NCBI GenBank assembly: GCA_022376925.1 | Contig: JAIOJX010000028.1 | Span: 73,373,001 to 73,437,000, forward strand | Direction of reading: 5' to 3' | Length of the DNA stretch: 64,000 nt | Origin: Tragulus kanchil | Lineage: Eukaryota > Chordata > Mammalia > Artiodactyla > Tragulidae | Part shown: positions 57,144-64,000 of the stretch, piece after piece | How positions within the stretch are numbered: position 1 is the stretch's first letter | How the letters are laid out: every line of letters begins with the position of its first letter | Notes under the pieces: model-generated | The model's input: the letters and a program-made list of their open reading frames with translations, nothing else | Told to the model about the DNA's origin: nothing | Database searches by the model: none | Position numbers and translations under genes: made by a program

Positions 57144-58252
57144 CTCCACATGAGCTGTACTTTGCCTGGCCTTGTCTTCTTGCTTTCGTAGTTCTCTTCC
57201 CTGACCCATGCCTGAATCTGTTTTTTTTTTTTTTTTAATCTTCAAATGCTACTCATTTTTAAAGCCCTAGCTCATACCCTGTCTCCTCCATGGCACCTTG
57301 CCAGATCGCTGTGCTCTTCTTAATTGGCCCTTAATTAAAGATTACCTTGGGGCTTTTTGGTAGTGGTATATTATTAACTTTTCATGGGTATGCCATTGTT
57401 GCTTCTAAAATTAAACTGTAAAATTCTTGAAAACCAGCATTAGGTTCTGTGCCTCTTCATATACTAAATATACCTAATATAGGACTTAACACCCAAAGAT
57501 CCCTGAATGATTTGTTTAATTAATGCAAGGTTAAAATATGGATCACTTTTCTGGGACAGATGCAAAGGAGTACTGGAGTCTGTACTGTGTGGTGTGTAGA
57601 CTCAGGGTGTGAATCTTCTTGGGCATTCATTCCTTCTCTGTACAAAACTTCTGGGGATGATCTCATTCACTAATTTGCTCATCTCATAGAGCCCACTGTC
57701 CTTTTGAGATGACTCTACAATATACACAGTTTGGAACATTCAAGTCTTCAGCTTTAGTAGCAAGGAGATAGGAGCAACTCTGGGTGCAGATGGAGTGATC
57801 AGGAAGGCAAGGAAGTGCCAGACCCAGTCAGACTGTGCAGGTGGCGACTCTAAGTACACTGGGACCACAGGGATGAATAAGACTATGAGAGATGTTGATA
57901 CAAGGTTGACTATTATTCAATACTTTGCTTCAGGTTTGCATTCTAAAGTTTAAATTGTGAACACTTCAGGGAGAGTGAGTAAACTTTCAGTTATCAAGGA
58001 ACAGACTTTGACTTCCATAAAAGTCACGGCTGGAAATGCACCTTTCCAAATTTATATATCCAGAGTCTTAGTTGAAAGCAATAGGTGTGAGGAGCAGAAA
58101 GTTTAGTCTGAGCAAAGAGAAGGAGAGTGGTGAAGTATGCAGATTTGTCTGACCACTTTGAGCATTCTCAAAAAGTATGTGGCTTTAACTCTGTTTCATA
58201 AAATGACAGTATTTTTTGGCAGCTCTTCTCCCCACTTTTGCCTTTTTATACA
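57144..58252. other. Unassigned DNA with possible L2 remnant
   Basis: A run of about 20 T lies at 57221-57238. 57410-57515 (AACTGTAAAATTCTTGAAAA through GAATGATTTGTTT) resembles a decayed L2 3' end on the plus strand. Nothing recognised from 57540 to 58250. Confidence 0.4.
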
Positions 58253-58488
58253 GTTCATGGGGATCTCATGGCTAGTATTCTGGAGTGGTTTGCCATTCCC
58301 TCCTCCAGTGGATCATGTTTGGTCAGAACTCTCCATGATCCATCCATCTTGGGTGGCCCTATAGGGCATGTCTCATAGCTTCATTGAGTTATGCAAGGGC
58401 CACTCTAATGGCATGAAGCAAAGAGAAACCAAAGAGGCTCCTGATGAGGGTGAAGGAGGAGAGTGAAAAACTGACTTAAAAATAAATA
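58253..58488 (+). mobile_element. BovB internal fragment with deletion
   Basis: 58253-58390 resembles the BovB 5' region (GAGTGGTTTGCCATTCCCTC, AGAACTCTCCATGATCCATC). 58425-58480 resembles the reverse-transcriptase end (GGCTCCTGATGAGGGTGAAG, GAGGAGAGTGAAAAACTGAC). The middle of the element is missing, so this is a fragment with a large internal deletion. Confidence 0.75.
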
Positions 58489-58496
58489 TGGGGGTT

Positions 58497-60474
58497 GGGG
58501 GGAGCCAAGATGGCGGAGGAATGAGGGGAAGATTTCACCAGCTCCCCAACAGAATCACCAGAACTAATAAAGAAAAAAAACACCACCAACAAACCAGTCG
58601 CTAGACGACAGAAGAACTCCTTAGGTCTGCGAGGGTCGAAGAGGGAACAGCCAGAACTTTCCCAGAGCTACGGTTCTGAGAACCCTCTATCCTAACCCCC
58701 ACGCCAGACCGGACCGACAGAGAGTGTGCTAGCAAGTGCCCTAAAAGGGGGCCTGAGTGGAGCGTCGGTGGAGAGATGGCAGCGCTCAGCGCGAAAATTC
58801 CAAGAATCCGCCCTGATGGCTGGCAGAAATTAAGACAGATAGGGTACTGGAGCAGGGCCAGGTGGAATGCAATTGGGAAGTTCTCCGCAGAGTGCTGCTT
58901 AGAGACCTGGAGTGGGAAGGGAGCACCCAGTGAGAAAATCGCGCCACTTGGCCGGGCGAAAATTGCGACTTTCCGCCTGGCACCAGGTAAGTGGAAACAC
59001 TGCTAGTGGTGAGTCGCCCACGGATTGCTGACCGGATTGCTGACCAGGGACCGGGCTCGAGCCAGATGGGAAAGCTTGTGCCTGCCTTTGGGACTTGGAA
59101 GCATAACTGGCAGTGCGCACGGGCCAGCGGGGGAGGAGCCCGTGCACTCCCATAGCTACGCCCACAGCGGAGGAAGCCGGGAGAAGGGCAGGTATTGGAG
59201 GCTACCGGCGGGTGCGCGGTAGAGCCGGGGCGCCCCCCTCCAACACGGGACTGCGTGCCCAGCGGCCCCCCGCCCGACGGGCTGGGATCAGCCCGCCACC
59301 CCGGCCGGCACCCGAGCTTGTAGCAATGCCTTTATTTTGCTGAAAACAAAAACAGAAATTACAATAACCGGTGCTGTAAGGGAAGGGGTACATCATTAAG
59401 ACAGCACCATCAAGAGCAGATTGGCTTCCACCAGACAGATGAGAGGATAAAAACCAGGGATAGTATTTAGCTTTTCTTGTTTGTTTATTTGTTGTGGACG
59501 GTTCTGTTTATTTGATTGATCGGTCAGGTTTGGGTTTTTTTTTTTTTTTTTTGGTCTCTTCCTATTAAGTTTTTCTCCCCTTTTTAATTTATAATTTCTC
59601 TTTTTTGATTTTTAATTTTCATTTTTTAAAAAATTTTAATTCTTGGAAACTTCTAATTTTCTTTCCTCTTTCCCACTGCCTCCTCCATGTTCTAAATGTA
59701 AAACTTCCTCCTATCTACCACTATCCTCTAGATAAATATTTCCTACCTTCCTGTCTCCACTATTCTCTTCCAGGTGCGCTAAACAATACAACACATTAAT
59801 CTTGGCTACGTAACCCTAAAAAATCCTTCAAAGACGAATCTATTCCTTCTCATTACCCATACACTCTCCTCCTCCTCACCCCCAACACATGTCTTAGCAA
59901 AAATTTGCTTTCAATGAAATAGTCCAAGCCAGGACCTTGCCCTGGATCTATTTTTCCAGGGACTATTTTAATTAATTCAGAGCTTAATGGGAAAGTATCA
60001 TCTTTGATTGTGTTGTTTGCCAGAAAAATTTCCTATGCCACTGTAAGACTGGTCAGATGTGGTTATTGCTGTGTAAGTATGTACATCTTATGACTAGGTT
60101 AGAAAACATCTGCATGCTTTTATGACTGTCACCCATCAGGGATATACCTCTTGTTCCTCACATGCTAGTATTTGAACTAATATCACGGAACACCATAGCA
60201 AACCAGACATAGAGCCTACACCCCCTGACCAATCTTCAAACCAAAGATCCTCGGAGTGGAATCCCTGATTCCAAGACCCCACACTATCAAAGAGCATACA
60301 ACACTATAGATTATTCACCTGTAAACAAGACCTAACACCACCCAAGACACAAACCACTGAATCCTTCTAGAAGGACAGAAACCCAAAGGAAGGGAGAATT
60401 CAACCAAGAAGCCAGGTGGGGGAAAAGAACTCCATGCACACAGACACACACAAAGAAACAAAAACTAACCTAAT
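58497..60474 (+). promoter_or_regulatory. 5'UTR / internal promoter region of the plus-strand L1
   Basis: About 1.98 kb with no tandem duplication. A YY1-type CAAGATGGCGG sits at 58506-58516. The GC-rich part is 58620-59320, with a T run and A/T-rich stretch at 59530-59640. It is roughly 85% similar by eye to the minus-strand L1 5'UTR. Frames at 58776-59006 and 59025-59343 are chance frames. Confidence 0.82.
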
Positions 60475-61179
60475 ATGAAACGACAGAGAAACACTGCACA
60501 AATGAAGGACCAAGCTAGAGAATCACAGCCTCAAATGACAGAGGAGGAGATAGACAAATTATCTGAAAGAGAATTCAGAAAAACTATACTAATGAGGACG
60601 CAAAACACCGAAAAAACAATATTAGAGGAAATTAGTGCACTGAGAAAAGACATGCAGGAAATTAAAAATAAGCAAATAGAGACCACCAACTCAATTGCTG
60701 AACTCAAAAATATGATAGAAGGCCACAACAGTGGAGTATCAGAGGCTGAAGAACGGATAAGTGAGCTGGAAGACAGAATGATGGAAATAAATGCTGAAGA
60801 ACACAACAAAACTGAAAGAATGAAAAGAACTGATGATAGCCTCAGAGACCTATGGGACAACATCAAATACACCAACATTAAAATTATAGGAGTTCTAGAA
60901 GAAGAAGAGGGGAAGAAAGGTTACGAAAAAATTCTTGAAGACGTTATAGTTGAAAACTTCCTCAGCATGGGAAAGGAAATAGTCAACCAAGTCCAAGAAG
61001 CACAAAGAGTTCCATACAGGATAAACCCCAGAAGAAACAAACCTAGGCACATTCTAATCAAACTAACACAGACGAAATATAAAGACAGATTACTAAAAGC
61101 AGCTAGGAGCAAACAACAAATAACATATAAAGGAAACCCCATACGTCTAACTGCGGATCTCTCAACAGAAACCCTGTAA
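60475..61179 (+). pseudogene. L1 ORF1 pseudogene, D21 copy 1
   Basis: Opens at ATG 60475 (MKRQRNTAQMKDQ). The coiled coil covers residues ~20-110 (EISALRKDMQEIKNKQ, AEERISELEDRM), the RRM begins at ~130 (NIKIIGVLEEE), and the C-terminal domain has VPYRINPRRNKPRHI and YKDRLLKAARSKQ. Translation stops at codon 235 (TAA) just after STETL, where the minus-strand L1 has CAG. The frame stays open beyond it (REWQDTF, then LYPARISFRND) to about 61345, so the stop truncates the C-terminal domain. Both D21 copies share the stop, so it is unlikely to be a random base-call error. Confidence 0.88.
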
Positions 61180-61568
61180 GCCAGAAGAGAATGGCAAGAC
61201 ACATTTAAACGGCTAAAAGAGAATAACCTGCAACCACGAGTTCTCTACCCAGCAAGAATCTCATTCAGAAATGATAGAGAAGTCAAAAGCTTCACAGACA
61301 AACAAAAAATAAAGAATTCTGTACCACAAAACCAGCCCTACAACAAGTGTCAAAGGGCCTGATTCCAAGACCCCACACTATCAAAGAGCATACAACACTA
61401 TAGATTATTCACCTGTAAACAAGACCTAACACCACCCAAGACACAAACCACTGAATCCTTCTAGAAGGACAGAAACCCAAAGGAAGGGAGAATTCAACCA
61501 AGAAGCCAGGTGGGGGAAAAGAACTCCATACACACAGACACACACAAAGAAACAAAAACTAACCTAAT

Positions 61569-62273
61569 ATGAAACGACAGAGAAACACTGCACAAATGAA
61601 GGACCAAGCTAGAGAATCACAGCCTCAAATGACAGAGGAGGAGATAGACAAATTATCTGAAAGAGAATTCAGAAAAACTATACTAATGAGGACGCAAAAC
61701 ACCGAAAAAACAATATTAGAGGAAATTAGTGCACTGAGAAAAGACATGCAGGAAATTAAAAATAAGCAAATAGAGACCACCAACTCAATTGCTGAACTCA
61801 AAAATATGATAGAAGGCCTCAACAGTGGAGTATCAGAGGCTGAAGAACGGATAAGTGAGCTGGAAGACAGAATGATGGAAATAAATGCTGAAGAACACAA
61901 CAAAACTGAAAGAATGAAAAGAACTGATGATAGCCTCAGAGACCTATGGGACAACATCAAATGCACCAACATTAAAATTATAGGAGTTCTAGAAGAAGAA
62001 GAGGGGAAGAAAGGTTACGAAAAAATTCTTGAAGACGTTATAGTTGAAAACTTCCCCAGCATGGGAAAGGAAATAGTCAACCAAGTCCAAGAAGCACAAA
62101 GAGTTCCATACAGGATAAACCCCAGAAGAAACAAACCAAGGCACATTCTAATCAAACTAACACAGACGAAATATAAAGACAGATTACTAAAAGCAGCTAG
62201 GAGCAAACAACAAATAACATATAAAGGAAACCCCATACGTCTAACTGCGGATCTCTCAACAGAAACCCTGTAA
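61569..62273 (+). pseudogene. L1 ORF1 pseudogene, D21 copy 2
   Basis: Same 234-codon frame and same TAA as 60475-61179. A few residues differ (His/Leu in the GxNSG region, Tyr/Cys before TNIKII). Past the stop, a one-base loss near 62402 changes the frame and ends it at TGA in GGCCTGATA. It should be merged with the other copy. Confidence 0.88.
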
Positions 62274-62518
62274 GCCAGAAGAGAATGGCAAGACACATTT
62301 AAACGGCTAAAAGAGAATAACCTGCAACCACGAGTTCTCTACCCAGCAAGAATCTCATTCAGAAATGATAGAGAAGTCAAAAGCTTCACAGACAAACAAA
62401 AAATAAAGAATTCTGTACCACAAAACCAGCCCTACAACAAGTGTCAAAGGGCCTGATACAGCCAATAAATACAAGAGTAGGAGAAGTCCTACACATCAAA
62501 CCCCAAACTTCTAAGAAG

Positions 62519-64000
62519 ATGACAATAGGAACATTCGTATCAATAATTACTTTGAACGTAAATGGATTAAATGCTTCAACCAAACGACACAGTCTGGCTG
62601 AATGGATTCAGAAACATGACCCATATATATGCTGTTTACAAGAGACCCACTTCAGACCTAGAGATACTCATAGACTGACAGTGAGAGGCTAGACAAAGAT
62701 ATTCCATGCAAATGGAAATCAAAAGAAAGCTGGAGTAGCAATCCTCATATCAGACAAAATAGATATTAAAGTAAAGAAGATTCTAAGAGACAAGGCAGGT
62801 CACTACATCATGATTAAATGATCCAGCCAAGAGGAAGACATAACAGTCATGAACATCTATGCACGCAACACAGGGGCACCTCAATACATAAGACAGGTAC
62901 TTTCAGACATAAAAGAAGAAATCAACAATAACACAATAATAGTAGGAGACTTTAACACTCCTCTCACACCAATGGACAGATCATCTAAACAGAAAATTAA
63001 TAAAGAAACACAAGCGTTAAATGCCACACTAGAAAAGATGGACCTCATCGATATCTTTAGGACGTTCCATCCAAAAGCAAAGAATACACTTTCTTCTCAA
63101 GTGCTCACGGAACATTCTCCAGGATAGACCACATCTTGGGCCGTAAATCAAACCTCAGTCAATTCAAGAAAACTGAAATGATATCAACCACCTTCTTGGA
63201 CCACAATGCAATGAGACTATACATCAACTACAGGAAAAAAAAAAAAAGCTAAAAACACAAACACATGGAGATTAAACAACACATACCTCAAAAACCAACT
63301 GGTCACTGAGGAAATCAAAGGACAAATTAAAAATTCCTAGAAGATAATGACAATGAATATACGACCATGCAAAACCTATGGAATACTGCAAAAGCAGTTC
63401 TAAGGGGGAAATTTATAGTAATACAATCCCACCTCAAGGAACTAGGAAAATGTGAAGCAAATGATCTAAACCTACACTTAAAACAACTGGAGGAAGAAGA
63501 ACAAAAGCACCCCAAAGCCAGAAGAAGAAGGGAAATCACAAGGATCAGAGCAGAAATAAATGAGAAAGAAATGAAGGAAACAATAGTAAAGATAAATAAA
63601 ACAAAAAGCTGGTTCTTTGAAAAGGGAAACAAAATTGGCAAGCCTCTGGCGAGACTCATCAAGAAAAAGAGGGAGAAGAACCAGATCACCAAAATCAAAA
63701 ACGAAAAAGGAGAGATTACAACAGATCATGCAGAAATCCAAAGGATTCTAAGAGACTATTATGAACAGCTCTATGGCAACAAACTGGACAACCTGGAAGA
63801 AATGGACAGTTTCTTGGGGAAAATCAATCTCCCAAGACTGAGCCAGGAAGAAACAGAAACTTTGAACAACCCAATCACAAGGTCAGAAATCAAATCTGTG
63901 ATTAAAAATTTACCCAAAAATAAAAGCCCAGGGCCAGATGGCTTCACAGCCGAATTCTACCAGACATTTAAAGAAGAGCTCTTGCCTGTACTTCTAAAAC
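62519..64000 (+). pseudogene. L1 ORF2 pseudogene, 5' part
   Basis: Starts at ATG 62519 (MTIGTFVSIITLNVNGLN). The endonuclease shows the Asn and QETHF motifs before a TAG at 62690-62692 (a Trp codon in the usual frame). The frame continues to TGA at 62819-62821, shared with the other L1. From 62849 it reads NIYARNTGAPQYIRQ and GDFN, then a one-base loss near 63083 shifts the frame; the DHNAMRL region follows near 63200. The linker and early reverse transcriptase (about 63478-64000) appear open, with [31 protein letters not shown] and [13 protein letters not shown], and are cut by the window edge. Confidence 0.88.

Larger units (their letters stand above)
60265..62452. repeat. Tandem duplication pair D21 (60265-61358 / 61359-62452)
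   Basis: Constant offset of 1094 bp. Copy 1 ends GGGCCTGAT and jumps to TCCAAGACCCC; copy 2 ends GGGCCTGAT and continues ACAGCC. It covers almost all of L1 ORF1. Few differences: A/T near 60725/61819, T/C near 60962/62056, G/A near 60448/61542. Confidence 0.97.
58497..64000 (+). mobile_element. L1 LINE, 5' complete, runs off the window
   Basis: Starts with GGGGGGAGCCAAGATGGCGG at about 58497, the same 5' end as the minus-strand L1. It includes a 2-kb 5'UTR, ORF1 (duplicated by D21) and ORF2 as far as the early reverse-transcriptase domain at 64000. The 3' half and target duplication are outside the window. ORF1 and ORF2 carry several stops and frameshifts. Confidence 0.92.

Overview
This window is non-coding mammalian DNA, from a ruminant. 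The evidence is its repeat families: BovB (RTE-type) LINE fragments in both orientations, Bov-tA SINEs, several tRNA-derived CHR-type SINEs found in ruminants and whales, an Hsmar1-like mariner, MER20-type hAT remnants, one solo retroviral LTR and two long L1 elements. I found no host protein-coding exon, tRNA, rRNA or CRISPR array. The longest open frames are pieces of decayed L1, BovB and mariner proteins.

The dominant structure is not a gene system. Twenty-one times between 1435 and 62457, a stretch of about 0.95-1.18 kb is followed at once by a near-identical direct copy of itself (D1-D21). The duplicated sequences are unrelated to one another and include unique DNA, SINEs, BovB, L1 coding sequence and L1 5'UTR. 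Only the length of the repeated stretch is constant. The copies differ mainly by homopolymer-length changes and by noisy bases at the junctions. The simplest reading is an assembly in which about 22 pieces of 1.8-5.8 kb were joined end to end without merging overlaps of about 1.1 kb. Removing one copy of each pair takes away about 23 kb and leaves about 41 kb of distinct sequence.

Layout. 1-13889: mostly unassigned DNA with an old L1 3' end (about 2075-4012), CHR SINEs, L2-like remnants and a Bov-tA. 13890-17071: a full-length mariner with TA target sites, split by a rearranged BovB. 17116-26600: unassigned DNA, BovB 3' pieces and a MER20 present three times because duplications chain together. 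27017-27596: a solo LTR with a 6-bp target duplication. 27603-39440: mostly unassigned DNA with CHR SINEs, a Bov-tA with a clean target duplication, and an older diverged repeat pair. 39445-41505: a 5'-truncated BovB carrying a CHR SINE. 42045-52084: a full-length minus-strand L1 with a 12-bp target duplication. 53528-58488: a MER20, unassigned DNA and a BovB piece. 58497-64000: a plus-strand L1 with its 5'UTR, running off the window. The two L1s lie head to head.

No genes act together here; the elements are independent insertions at different stages of decay. I see no undescribed functional system. The chained duplications deserve checking first because they would mislead any annotation or copy-number analysis. 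Family names come from recognising sequence by eye, not from a database search.
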